From the NCBI RefSeq assembly GCF_910592395.1, contig NC_088309.1, forward strand, positions 64,501 through 128,500: DNA of 64,000 nt, written 5' to 3'. Positions 1 through 13,900 of the stretch are shown here, piece by piece (the stretch's first letter is position 1; the number at the start of each line of letters is the position of its first letter). The DNA is from Lineus longissimus. Its lineage: Eukaryota; Nemertea; Pilidiophora; Heteronemertea; Lineidae. Under the pieces are notes generated by a model that was not told the DNA's origin, ran no database searches, and saw nothing but the letters and a program-made list of their open reading frames with translations. A program made the position numbers and the translations under genes.

Positions 1-892
1 GATACCACACAGTTCTTTCCCTCGACATGATCGTAACAACAAGGTAATATAGCAAATATCTTTCATTTGCCGGTGACCTCAACAAGAAGCTGTTTTCAAT
101 TATACTATCACTTCCGGATGCAAAGTTATAAGGTTCTTGGTATATTCATGTTTAGGGATATCATGCAATGAATTATATTCTACGTTATATTCTTCTTAGG
201 CTGTGTATCCATAGACTATTCCCTTTAGAACCTGTCCCCATATCATGTTTCCTGGTACATCCAATGAATGAGAATGTCCAATAAGCCAAACAAAGGTTCA
301 TTAATCACACCAAGACCCAATACGGCCAAGCCCCACACTCTGGACCAAATCACATCTCTTCCCTATAATTGCAGATCCGTGCTCATTAGTTCCTTCAGGG
401 TTTGCAACTGCTGCACAAAGAGTAATATTGTGTGCTCTTTTTCTTAAAGATGATGTTCTATCACGCACCATTTGTTCGGTCTCGGTAAATGCTAATTTCA
501 CCACCCTGCCTGCTTGTCTGTAAAGTAAAGACCCAATCCGTCCAGTCGTTAACTCGATTGAGCAATCATGGGTTGAACGTTTTTATCCGAGAGAGAATTG
601 ATAGCATGTTTATCATCGTGCAGGGAGGGAGATACGGAAAGAGACGAAATTAATGTTGAAGAAAAATGACTCTTTGAGCCCTAAGTCGGTTATTGCGCTG
701 GCATGATGCCGGTAATGTCTATACATTCATAAATACCCCCACAGTAGATCAAAGCATCTTAAACAACTACTGTCTCCTGCTGAAAAATCACCAAACCTTA
801 CTATAGGTATGCGGCATCTGCGGTATTGCCAAACTTGATTCCATCATGTTTCAATTGAGAATAGTATACATTTCATGAAATTAACATGATAA

Positions 893-1086
893 GACCATCA
901 GTACCAGTGACGGGATCAAACCTCAGTGTCAGGGCAAACCAGTGACGGGATCAAACCTCAGTGTCAGGGACCATCAGTACCAGTGACGGGATCAAACCTC
1001 AGTGTCAGGGACCATCAGTACCAGTGACGGGATCAAACCTCAGTGTCAGGGCAAACCAGTGACGGGATCGAACCTCAGTGTCAGGG
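893..1086. repeat. Tandem minisatellite, 31-bp core x5
   Basis: Five copies of a 31-bp core starting ccagtgacgggatcaaacct begin at 904, 939, 980, 1021 and 1056. Spacing alternates between about 35 and 41 bp because two linker types (gcaaa and accatcagta) are used. Copies are nearly identical, so the array is young. Confidence 0.9.
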
Positions 1087-1529
1087 CAACTCAGTTCGTT
1101 CTGGTGGCGTTTGATAAAGAATTATAAAGTACCCTTAAGAGATGTTCCCTTGGTCGGTGGCATATCTAAAAAGCCACCATTACATTATGTAATTACGCTA
1201 TGTCTTTCCCAGCAGGAAATACGTGAGGTGGGAGTAATCTTCTTTACATTTGTTCTTTATGATGAGAGGAACCATATCGCCTCGATCTGTTGCAAGGAAA
1301 AGCTCGAGTTGCATCATTCTCAAACGAAGGTTATGAAAGACTTTTTAGTTGTTAAAAGAGATGAAACGTAGGCTTTAAGCTAATAGTGGATGAAGGGACT
1401 GTTTATTCTCGAATTATGTGGGAATTATGAAGTGAAGGCTGATCTTTGTAAATACAGCAACAGTTTTGTTTGAAAAGGTCGCACGCTTTGGAGACGCGGT
1501 CGCGACCGATTACGACAATTAGGCCCTTT

Positions 1530-1694
1530 GGTCGGGTGAATTTGGTCATAGGGACCGCCCAATCCAGTGGTCGTGGTCTGGGACTGGGTTGGTCGTGTTA
1601 CCGGGGGCCTTGCAATGGTAATTAGAGAGGAAACCATTCGGGACCGGCGATTCTTGGTCGTCATAGCGGGGTGGTCGCCGACCGGGGTCCACTG
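1530..1694. mobile_element. Truncated pogo/mariner-like MITE
   Basis: This stretch matches the right half of the complete element at 19999-20438, including the terminal sequence gaccggggtccactg. The left end is missing. It lies just upstream of the hormone-receptor start. Confidence 0.75.
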
Positions 1695-1927
1695 CACTAT
1701 GCATAGCATGTCATATTGCAGTTCCATCTTACTGTAGCTGACCAATAAAGTCAGTTCCTTTGAAAATAATCTCATAGAATACTGTTCCTGCTTTTTTGAT
1801 CGATGTAATGATGTGACAGCGCTATGAATGCTATTTATGGTTCTCTAACATCTCATTCTAGATCATCACCCAAAGAGTCATGATGATTCCTCTGTGTACC
1901 ACGTCATAATCCTGAGACGAGGCAAAC

Positions 1928-4900
1928 ATGACGGAAAAAAGGAACGAGACCTGGGATGTGAATGCGACGCATGCGTGGCTCTCCTGGGCGCCAATACTCG
2001 GATCAACAAGCGAGACATATAATGAGAGCGTTCGTATCGCCACCACCACTGCAGTAGCAGAGAGTTACGGATACTCACCAGGGATGGATGTGAAACCCAA
2101 CTTTCCGACAGGGGGTGAGAGCAATATAGAAAATATAATGGACCCTACATCAGGTCCTCCAGGGATGACGGAAATGTCCCTTATAAAGACAGTGATCCTA
2201 TCCATCATGTTTTTGTTTTCATTAGTTGGAAATGTGGCAACTATAGTCCAGATGAACCGAAACAGGGCCAAGCATAGTACTATTCATACTTTGATATTAC
2301 AACTGGCGACAGCGGATTTAATAGTGACTTTCTTCTGCACGGCGTGTGAGGCTATTTGGTCATCAACGATTCAATGGTACGCCGGAAACTTCATGTGTAA
2401 AGGGGTGAAGTTTTTACAAGTGTTTGGATTATACTTGTCTACTTATATCATTGTGATTATCAGCGTTGATCGATGTTGTGCCATTCTGGACCCGATGAGT
2501 AGGAACCGTGCCCCGAGGAGAGTCAAAATCATGATCATAGTAGCATGGACACTCAGTGCTCTATTAAGTTCACCTCAGGTAAGCCAATGTCTTATACGTT
2601 TTTGATATTTTAGTTTGTGTAATGAGTTATTCGTCCAGTTTCAGTATGAACAGCAGTCATTATCTACAGTGATAGAGATATAAATCACTTCGGGTCAGAT
2701 TACACAATTGTTTTGAAAGTTTGTATAGTAATCTATTCGAAAACAGTCTGTCTGTTAACTTTATGAGGCTTAATATGATTATTTGGCCGCCCGATTATCT
2801 TTTGATTTTACTTCTTCTTCCCAGCAACGTGGCTGGTAAATCATTCAAATACCTGTTGGGGTCGAGTAGCAGCGACCGCAGCTGAGAAACATCTCATTGA
2901 AATGGCGTCTTATAGGTTTCCCGTATCAGTGACACCGATCTCTTAGTGAGTTAGCGGTCACCTACTGATACTAGTACACGCATCACATATGGTTATTGAC
3001 AAATCAAACGGTAATTGGTACCCACGACAAATGACGTCATGTCGCCAACAGAAACGAATGGAATTAAACAGGCCATTCCTTTCGGGAAATATCCAAGTCT
3101 GCTTATAAATTCAAAAGATATTTTGGAGTCAAAGCACTTAAACAATGTATTCCCAATAAGAAAAGCGCTTTATAAAAGCTAATTTCGTTTCCACATTAAA
3201 ACTGATTTTGGCGACAATGGTATCATATAAATCAAAGCCTGTCAACGACTAGTACATTTTTGAAAGACGTTCCTCTTAGATCTCTAATTCATTGATAGTT
3301 GAAAATGGATCACCTTCTCGTCCAATGCCCGCCAATGATCTGAGTGAAGGGTTGAGGCTAATTGATAACTTACAAGCCATGGCAAACACATTAATTAATT
3401 ACTTTGGAAGTTACATTAAGAAATAAAATCCTGAATAGATTAGTGACATCCGTCTGTGAATCCGTATGACAGTCACCAGGAAACACCATTAGCCAAGTTA
3501 GAGACCAAGATCAATCAACGGGAAGACTTCAGCTCAGTATATCATAATGAAGTGAAATTAATCTCTTCTTAAAACTGGGGATATTCAGTTCTTTATGTTC
3601 AAAACAAGACGAGGATAAGTAAGAAATAGAGCAATCATATTGAAAACAGAGGAAGTTCATTAAATAGCTTAATTGAACCGATCAGAGCTGCAGCATGACG
3701 TCATTCCGTTTTCCGACGGCAAGTGGGCATTGGCGGATTCTGGCAAGGGATCTTTTTTACTCTGATGGTTGCTTCCGAATGACTCAACTGGTTTACACAT
3801 GAGATGTCTCTTGTCATGTGAATACAGATAAAAAAATCGTGCCTGCAAGATTATAGTCAGTGGTACATAACCTCGCTTAGTGAAAGTCGGCCGAGGTGAC
3901 AACATTCAGACTAGTCTGGGAGCTTATGTTAAAGTGCCAACACATCATGAAATACGAAAAAATCTTTTGATGTCAGTCAAAATCGAGACAGTCCACATCT
4001 TACAGAGCATGAGCTCAATAAATCGCTAAAAGCCTCCGGTTCTCTGAGTATTAACTTTGTTGTTGATGTTATATGTATCTCCCAAGGCACCCGTCCCTTC
4101 CTTTGACAACGCATTGACGTCGAAACATGAACGCCATTGTTCAAAGCCAAGTTTTTCATCATTTGGCTTTGAGCAAAACCACCCGAGTTGTCCGATGGAA
4201 ATGTCTTATCCATTAGACCTATCTATCAAATAAAAGTTTACCAGAGTGGCTGTGTTTTCCATAGTTATGTAGAAGTAGGAAATGTGACTGCAGACGCTGA
4301 AGGGACTTATATGCGGCCATATAGTGATAGTTTGGATTCTTCAGCGAACAATGATGTCCGATTACCTGTGCCAAACATCACACATTCAGTTCCGTTTCAT
4401 GATATCATATTGATGGGGACTCAAGTGGAAGATGGTGTCGTTGTCCAAAAAGTCATTTATACTCTCGGATAGAGTGTTTACCTTTCCCCATTGCTCGGGT
4501 TACGTTGACTTCTGTTCCTACAGTCTTCACAATTAAAGCCACTACCGGTTAAGAATTACCTCGTTACCGAATCACCTCACTATTTTTTTTCCTGGATTAA
4601 GATTGGTGAAAGAATCTCCCTGAAATGCAATGTTGGCGCCTCTTAGATGAAGTGCCACTTCAAGTTCTGACTAGCTGGCTCACAGCATAGCCTCACGCAG
4701 GCTAAAACTGAATTTAACAACTCTTCATGAGTTACCTTTTCACTTGACTTACTCCAGCTGCTGACAACAAGCCCTAAGCTAAAGAACTAAACTTAAATGC
4801 GATCACTCTTTAATTGCTTGGTCTCTAGTTTCAGTTGATTGGTTGGCAATTGGAGATAGGACAGGAAGGAACAATGCCATTTTGGTTTCATTTTCTTGCC

Positions 4901-7900
4901 AATCAAACCGGTTTGTCGTGGTAACTTCCGATGCGCGTACTGTGTCGTTCTGTTTGAAAGTGGAAGGTTGTTATGACGATGTCGACACACAGACTAAGTT
5001 TAGTTGGTGAACTACGCATAGATGACAACAGCCCAGTTTGAAAGTCTTGTTGCGCTTGCTCCCATTACCGTTAAGACTCCTACAAAGAAACATCTTCTCA
5101 GTGGTAGTTTATGTCCATGTATTAATGTCAGCAACTCTAAGAATATGAGGCCTCGGACTGTAATCGGACACTATTTTCCAATTAGACTACAAGAGACATT
5201 GATTTTTGGTTGAAGGCTTAGATAGCGATTAGCATCTTAAGTAAGGATGAGATCGGGTTTCATTCTCAGATGAACGATCGTTTCGTGACATATTCCTTTC
5301 TCACATAAGGTGATTATCGCCAGAGAGGAACGAACCATGATCACTTCCTGGACAAGATGATTTGAATAGAATATCGATGTCCTCTCATGATCTCCTGGCT
5401 TCTCCGGTGGCATTACCCATTACTTATTGTTCTGCTTTCATGTCTCAGGGCAATATTGGTATTGAATTTCGGTTTGTTAGAATAACGCATTGACTGAAGG
5501 TCAGCCTTGGCCAATTGATGTGGTGAGATATCAACTTATATTGGGAACCATCTGTGTGGTTAAGCTCTGTTATTCGATGGTGTTTTGATGTATGGGGTTA
5601 GTTAGTAAAAGGCTAGAGTTAGATTATTTGGGTCAGGAATGCTGCTCTGATTCTGTAAGAATCACTTTTGTCGTATTTTTCCCCTTAGCCTTTAATGTTT
5701 GGTTGCTAATCATCATCTGTCAACGTCTGCAGAGTTTCGGGTTTGGTCATTCTTTGAGGCAGGGTTGGAGCAGTTCGGTCGGTAGCAGACATTCATTCGG
5801 CTCCAGAGTCCTAATAACGTGGTAAGGCATGGCATCCGAAACAGTCATACCAACCACAGAAATGCATTCTAGAGGCATTGGAATCCGTTACGGTAATGCC
5901 AACCATTGAAATGTAACAAATGAGAATTCTGGAGGCATTTGAATCCATAACGGAGTGCCGCCAGCTACAGAAATATAATGAACGAGGGATTCATGGCGCA
6001 TTGGAATCCTTAACGGACTTGCTCACCACAGAAATATAATGAACGAGGGATTCATGGCGCATTGGAATCCTTAACGGACTTGCTCACCACAGAAATATAA
6101 TGAACGAGGGCTTCATGGCGCATTGGAATCCTTAACGGACTTGCTCACCACAGAAATATAATGAACGAGGGCTTCATGGCGCATTGGCATCCTTAACGGA
6201 CTTGCTCACCACAGAAATATAATGAACGAGGGATTCATGGCGCATTGGAATCCTTAACGGACTCGCTCACCACAGAAATGTAACAAACCAAGTTACTATC
6301 AATTGTCGATTACACTTAACGATGAATTTTGCACCCAAACCGCTATCGAAAACATCAATTCGCCCGAATAAATTTTATCTCAAATATACACCCAAGAATA
6401 AGATCTTTGAGAAGGTTGAATACCACCTCTTGCCAGACGTTACTGTCAAACTAACTTCGCTCCAATCATAAAGCGGCATTCGTAAACGGTTTTTCACTAA
6501 GAACGTCTCATAGTTTTAGCATATTGAGACTGGGCTAAGCTAGGAATTGTGTTTGATGAATATATTCCATACAATATGGAAATCTTGTCGGCAGAACGTG
6601 ATGTTTGGCATTCGAATCGTCAGTCAGAGTCAATATCAAGCAGACACCCTGGGCCATGACCGCAGTCTAATTAACAGAAGGAAGCTAAGAGATTGAATTA
6701 ACTTTGAGTTGGAATGACGATAAGGTCGTTTAAATGGCGTTCCCCGCTGGCAAACGACTAATGGTATCTGGTAATCTACGCCTTTTAACCAGTGAAATGA
6801 CTGACTGCTCGGGATTTCACTTTGAATGAGATCAATTTGTCAGGAAAATTGAAGGGGACAATTTCTGGACTTTAACGACCACTCACTATCTTTAACGTGA
6901 GAGGTCTTCAAGATTTGGAACTGACTTTGAACTACTCCATTCGTCCAGGCTGAAATCCTCGTCGACGGATTTCTTTACAGCTGTAACAGGATTGGGCGGT
7001 GCGAAGTTTCCACTTGCGTCATCCCGTCTTTTCCCAACATGCACCTAAAAGGTAAGAATAAGCAGTGTTTTTTTAGCATTATTGGATACTTTGCCTGAGC
7101 GAGGGCTGCATGACATTGCTTTGCCACTGGCTGCATGTGGGAGTTGATTATCGATGATTGATATAGACATGTACCAAATAGGAGGGAAGATAAGCCAAAC
7201 ATGGGGCTCCTAGCTGCTGGGCCTTCCTGATAGATACGTTTATAATGCTACCTTCAGCATCAGATTGCAGAAACACATTAGTCCTGCCCTAAACCTTGAC
7301 ATTAGCAAGCTGTCAACAGAGAAATAAATTGTTCATGTTCCGCTTCCAGACTGGAGTCAAGGTTAGGTATGTGATCGTGAGCCGGTTAAGATGTTGATGA
7401 TTTCATGTCGTGTTCGTGTAAAGTGTCTGATCATATTCAAGGTTGTGCACTGTCAATGGGATGATCATACTGATATAGGAGCCCGTGTTTGAAGGCAGGC
7501 AAGCGCTTGTTGTCTGCTCACCCTTGTGGTTATAAGCCATAAGGTGACTAACCTCTAACTCCGATCCATGCGTCGATTCGACTCGAGCTCCTCAACTCAG
7601 TGAATGTGTGCTTCTCATGCAATTGTGTCACGCACCCCGTATCATATGGTCGATTTGTTTCTCGTAACCTAATAAAATCATTAAGAGTCCTGTATCAATT
7701 GTTAGCAGGTCAATAAGCAAACAACCTGTTCAAGACGCTTATAATGCAACAATGCATGGTATTGCGCTTAGCGTCCTTTTCTTCGGGTAAGGTGGGCGTC
7801 CTTCGTCGAGTCAACATTGGAACTTCTTGCCGCGGTCGAAGGACCGATGTTTGTGTTCCCATAAACAGACTAATGAAAATATGCCATTTACCCTATTTTT

Positions 7901-10900
7901 CGAAAGCAAAATTGGTGATGCAGAATTGGACAGTTCAGATTGGACGGTCAAAGGCAGGACTTCCGTATCCTTATTTCGGGAAACCTGGAATAAACATTGT
8001 AACACGAATAGAAAGCAATGGCTTCGTTCGTCGGTATCTCTCTTGCCCAATCTAATTGTTACCTGGACTAGCGCAAATCACTACCACAACAACTCTTACT
8101 GTTAGCTTGTTGCTCGAAGCAAGTCATACGATCCCTTGCACTCTCGGATGTGAGTTTGTCAAATGACTTTAAATATAACCTATATGGTGTGTTCGACATG
8201 ATATCCATTGATGATATTTGAGTAGTTCATAGAAGTGGTGTTTTGATGTTACCGCAGGTCACTCAATAGCAGGCCTGATGGAATGTTAGATTGACCTCCT
8301 ACATTGCTAATCACATAACACTTTTAAAGTGATAATATAGCGAACCAGTCAGCAGATTAAGGAAGTCTAGTTTCTTTTCTATTCCTTGTTGATTTCGGCT
8401 TTGTACTTTAACTTCTCCAGTAGACATCATCTCCTGAGGTTTCTATTATTCACCGTGAAAAACGCCGCCGACAGCTAAAGGTGACGGTGTTAAGTTGCTT
8501 TCATTATTTTCGTTCTTTTCACATTTATTTCCTTTCTTGCATTCTTTTTGCTCAAGTCACGTGAGACACGAATAGAAATCATTCGAGAAAGGTAACCAGA
8601 TACGTATAGAATAGGACAGCAGCGCGGAAATGATGCTGGGGTTGTTAGTAGATAGTCGTTTTCACTGGGGTAATTTTTTGTCATGTCTTATTCTTGATTT
8701 GCAGAGCAGGGCACAGTTGATTCGATAAGGTGTCAGAGCCACCAATGATCAGATGAGGCCGTGACAAGAACATATTGCAAGTGTCTCTAAATATCCGTCC
8801 AATGCCCTTGCTTTTCAACAAGTTTGATATGGTATTTGTCCATATTCACCAGTCACAAAATGGTAATAAATACTCAATTGAAGACGACATTGGATGAGAG
8901 TAAGCCATGATATGTTGCGTTGGTATAAATTCACAATTCACTTTACACTTCAGAATAGCAATTTGACACTGCAGATCGAAAATAGACTATTCGTCTTCCA
9001 TCATGTTTTATTCGTTAACTAAGCCTCCACTCGTTATCTGTGATCGGGGACAGAATGGAAACCACCACGGGTAATCGTACATCGCCGGGAGAGGAAGAAG
9101 TACTAGCAGTGTCATTCACTGGTAACTTCTTTCGACTGTTCACTGGCTCCTATGACCAACCTAGTCTGGTAAAGATACGTGAAGCATGACAAGTACATCG
9201 AAACTGCTTTGGGGAGTGATGAAGGCAGTTAGTGTCTTCGTTCCTGTAGTATGTTTCATATTTACTAAGCGCCTCAACAGCTGACATAAAAGGGCGTAGT
9301 ACTCCTCCAATTGCTCAACCTGCTGCTCTAAACAAATGCTAAAGGTCTAATAGATTGCCTTTATTGGAAAGGGCGTCTGTTCATCCAGCCGCTTTAGCGA
9401 AACCGACCAGATCGATTCGTACAAGGTGCATTGGCTCACCTTTTTGAGAGACGTGTCATGGACCCGATGCTGGCCATATAATCCGAGGAAATTCACATAC
9501 GGCATGACTGACTGTCTTTGCTCACTTAGGGAGGGCCAACAGAGCTGAAGTTAGTTGCCAGTGACGGCTATTCGAAACTTCTGCGTGATAATATTCATAA
9601 TGGTATAAGATGATGGTATAAGAGGGCCGGCGAATCTAGGAACTGGAAGAAGAGGGAGCGTGCTCTGCATTTCTCATCAAAATTCCTGGACAGGTGTGTT
9701 CCAAAATTTCAAAACATTTACATCGATTAGGAGCCGTGCGTCTGGTGCACCCGCTTGGATCCGCGCCTGATAAACGTACATGAATGAATAATAACGAGAA
9801 CATTTTTCAAAAAAACTCGAAAATATAGATTCGCCCGGTTTCGAACTCGTGACCATCCAATCCACAGTGCAACCGTCTAACCGCCGAGGCCATCAAGGCT
9901 TTAATGATAGACCGGGATGTTTGTTGGACTAGTCGTCGCCATATTGAAGAAGCGCCATGATTGTGACGAGGTCACGCTGGCGGAAGGGTAATTGGGTACT
10001 AATAGTTCCAAGCTAACCGTATAATTCGTTATTGCGACAGATTTTTCATGATATGTCGTATTTATATAGCTCGGTGATATTATAGATAATGTTTGTAATT
10101 GATTTTACTGTTTGAATGGCTTTCTAAAAAATGTTTTAGAAGCGAGGTCAACAGGTCAAAAGAAATAGTTTTTGGCGCCAATGATGTCAGCAATGGCGAA
10201 TTTGAATTAAGATTCGAGTCGATTCTTTTGGAGTCGGAAGTGTGCATGCACACGGCAGTCGTATTTATATAGCTCCGTGTACGTGATTTGAAGGGACAGT
10301 TTGGGTGTGGGATATACTAAGGTGACCAGAAAGATGATATGTAATTTGAATCTATCCGCCTGCTCATCACTGTAGTTACAAACTAAATGCTCATCACTGA
10401 TAATGAATTTAGCGCCGACTTGTCAAACCATTCTCGGGAGTGCTCAAACACCTAGAATCAGTGTGTACTTCAGCTTGAAAAGTTTGGGTGAAGGGGTTTT
10501 CTTCGTGATAATATTCACAATGGTATAAGATGATGGTATAAGAGGGCCGGCGAATCTAGGAACTGGAAGAAGAGGGAGCGCTCTGCATTTCTCATCAAAA
10601 TTCCGGGACAGGTGTGTTCCAAAATTTCATGAGTGGTAAATTAAAAACGTTTACATCGATTAGGAGCCGTGCGTCTGGTGCACCCGCTTGGATCCGCGCC
10701 TGATAAACGTACATGAATGAATAATAACGAGAAAAAATGTTCAAAAAAACTCAAAAATATAGATTCGCCGGGTTTCGAACTCGTGACCATCCAATCCACA
10801 GTGCAACCGTCTAACCGCCGAGGCCATCAAGACTTTAGTGATAGACCGGGGTTTTTGTGTCTAAGCTTCAATCCATTAACTTAATAGGCGTTTTCCCCTT

Positions 10901-13900
10901 TTAATTTCTGTGGTAGACCATTTCCTTATAACAGAAAACAAACAAGTCCATCGATACCGAGCGACTTCCTCTGAGTTGGTAAAACATAGGTCTCCGGCAG
11001 CGTCACCGGTTCCGTCCTCGCAAGTCACTCTATATCAATGTAACTGGTCCCATCAGATGCTCAGCTCACGCTGTTGGCGATCATATACTGTTCAAATCCA
11101 CAGTCATATTGTTCACTTCAGCTTTGCTTGCACCCGAAGACGTGAAGAAAGAAAAAAGAATTAGAGAACATAATGCTGTCAAATACAGTATCAATAGGTG
11201 CACAGCGTCGCTTCAGTTTTGTCTCATGCGCATGAACTAACCTGCCAATGAGAATCTGCCTTTCAGTGCCAAGTTTAGCTCTTCTTTTATCGACAAGCAA
11301 GAAACCTTAATGTTCTTGAGCAGCATTGTGCACATTGCTTCTGCATGTGTAGTTATCTTGTTCCTCAATGTTGTTATAACTATGATTTCGACCTTTCTTG
11401 AGGCAGTGGCGAAGGGTCTCTACACCTTTATGTTCTTGACCAGCATTGTGCACATTGCTTCTGTATGTGTAGTTGTCTTGTTCCTCAATGCATACCATTG
11501 TTATAACTATGATTTCGACCTTTCTTGAGGCAGTGGCGAAGGGTCTCTACACCTGGCCAACCTGCCTGTAAGATTGTCGTAACTGATCTGATAAGAAACT
11601 TCATAATTCCTCATTACTGAGCTTGAGCTTGACCCTCCGTTACTTGAAAGCGACAGCTTACTACTCTGATTGAGCGCCAAATTGCTTATTGGTAAACATA
11701 AATATCATGCATTGATTAGATGGTACATCTCGACACTGACAGCAAGCGCTGGGGGAGGGAGATGTAATCAACTTAAATGAGGTTTTACTGTACGATCTGA
11801 TGGTAAAGAGATTGCGTGGGCAGATCGAGTGTGAAGAGAGTATGATGCGACGTCATTGAACCGTTTGAGCGTCGCCGTGGCCTGTTAAAGATAATCTGCT
11901 CGACGAACTGTGAAATCTGAGAGTCAAAGTCTGCTGATTTCGCCTAACTTATAGCACGACTTGCCAAAAGGTTTTGAACATTGATAACTATGATTGGGAA
12001 TGTCTGGTGCTGCCTGTCATGATCTGGTTGAGCTTGAGACACCCTTGAAATGAACTGCTGCGTCAAATCCTCAGCCTACGCACTGCTTTCTTTGGGTGCT
12101 CAACGCTGAGGGTAAGGAGACATCAAGGTAATCAGGATATTCCTGAAACTGTGAAGCGTACTGCCTATACGTCTGCTCTAAAATACTGATGAATTTAATT
12201 TTCTCTTATTAATGAACGTGCATTGTATTTGATGTTTTAATTGGCGATCTGTTTTACTTTCGGCCTTAATCTCGATTTGTCAAAAACTGAAAGACAACAA
12301 GACATGTTTTGGTCGCGAAGGACAAATAATGTAAAAGTCGATTATGCTTGATGACTAGCTAGCGTATTAGGTCCACGTGCTCATTATTTTCACTTAGCCA
12401 TTCTCAAGACCCATGTATTTAACTGCCCACTTCTTTTAAATTGAATTTGAAATGAATCGAAGATCGTTCTATCCGAGGCGATGAATAGGCAAGGTAGAGG
12501 CTGAACAAGTTGCTGGTTTGTTTTGATTCGTGACAGCACGACAGTTGCTTTCCAATCAAAATGTTTCTTCTAAAGAAAGGATTCTGAAAAATTAATGACA
12601 GCCTTTCATTATGATTGAAATTTTCTTCCCTAACGCTATACTGAAGCGAGACGAACGGTCGCATCTTTTTATTACAATGCACTTAGCGATACCGGAAAAA
12701 CTCTGGCGATATAAAGTACAAGTACATTTGCATATTAGATACCCTCAATGATTCAGTGCGAATTCCAAACTCTGAATTTGACTGACAAACAATCATGCTA
12801 CTTAGAAATTCGTCAACTGTGTTTGCCATCTCGAGAAATCCTGATCTACTCAATCAGTCATGTCTATTGATCAGTATCGTGTGACGGTATACCTCTTGAC
12901 CTTACAGGCGGGACTTATTTGACCAAATAATACGATTAGTGGCTCCGGGGCACAGCTAGTTACGTATAACATGAAATAATGATGATATTGGATGCTTGTC
13001 GCATGACACATTCTGACATCAATGGTGCGTGATCTGATAACTGAGAAGACCAATGTGGCAAACTTATTCCATGGCTCTTGATAAGATATCCTGCATGGTT
13101 AAAGTTTTGAATGTTGAAACTAACTTTGACCTTCACAATCTTCTTCTTTACATTGGGCCATCATTTGCACTTGCCTCGATTGCGTATGGCAATGTCATAA
13201 AGAAAATCTCATTCAAACCTTATTTAGGTCTGAACTCTGGTATTGACATTGCCAATATTAACGTGGATGTTGAAAAATGCATCTATTTTCACCATGCTCA
13301 AACAATTAACAGCAGACCAAGATATCAGATGGCAGTGTGCCACTGACATGTCAGGACAGTGAACCTGGATGGCAATGTCTCACTGGGGGAAAGCATGACA
13401 ACTGCTGCTGAGTGAGAGGAGTTTTAATCAGTGGCCTTAATCCTATTTTTGGAGAAAGCAGAAACCTGGTAAACGACAGGTGACACTAATACTTCAGGAG
13501 ATTAATGTTGAAGGGCGTCTTCTTTTTTGTCGAAGTGCATCTCTCGGGCATCTTAAATTAATAAGAGACTGCAGCGGTTTTTGCATGCGATTTTATTTAA
13601 GAACTTTCAAATGGCTCCGATGTGTCATCATGGTAGATTATGTATAAGATAACTAACAACATGAATAACATGAATATCATGTGTAGCTGTCGAAACGTTG
13701 TTTAACATTCTGCCTACGGTTAAACATTCTGTTTACTCTTCAATGTAGCACACCATTTCAACTTTGAAGAAACAACTATTCGTTTGCAGTTTCAGTAATT
13801 AGCTTTCACAAGAAAATTGTTAGTATATTTGCGGGAAAAACCTCTACGATTTGAGCTATTCGAATTTGTTTGTTAGCTTATGTGGGTCTTTTTGTATAAC

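Larger units (their letters stand above)
1..1927. other. Intergenic, repeat-bearing, upstream of hormone receptor
   Basis: I see no supportable gene here. The stretch holds a minisatellite at 893-1086 and a truncated MITE at about 1530-1694, both listed separately. Any 5' UTR exon or promoter of the receptor starting at 1928 would lie here, but no convincing TATA or initiator was identified. Confidence 0.5.

Noticed and set aside
1078-1371. Plus-strand frame of 97 codons
   Set aside because: Its first codon is GTG at the end of a minisatellite; no ATG-based start, domain or splice support.
5592-5825. Hydrophobic plus-strand frame in receptor intron 1
   Set aside because: A short hydrophobic run only; no continuing exons or known family.
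9838-9898. Possible genuine tRNA gene
   Set aside because: It has box A/B-like sequences but no paired acceptor stem that I can see, and the same block recurs with a long shared tail, so it is the head of a SINE.
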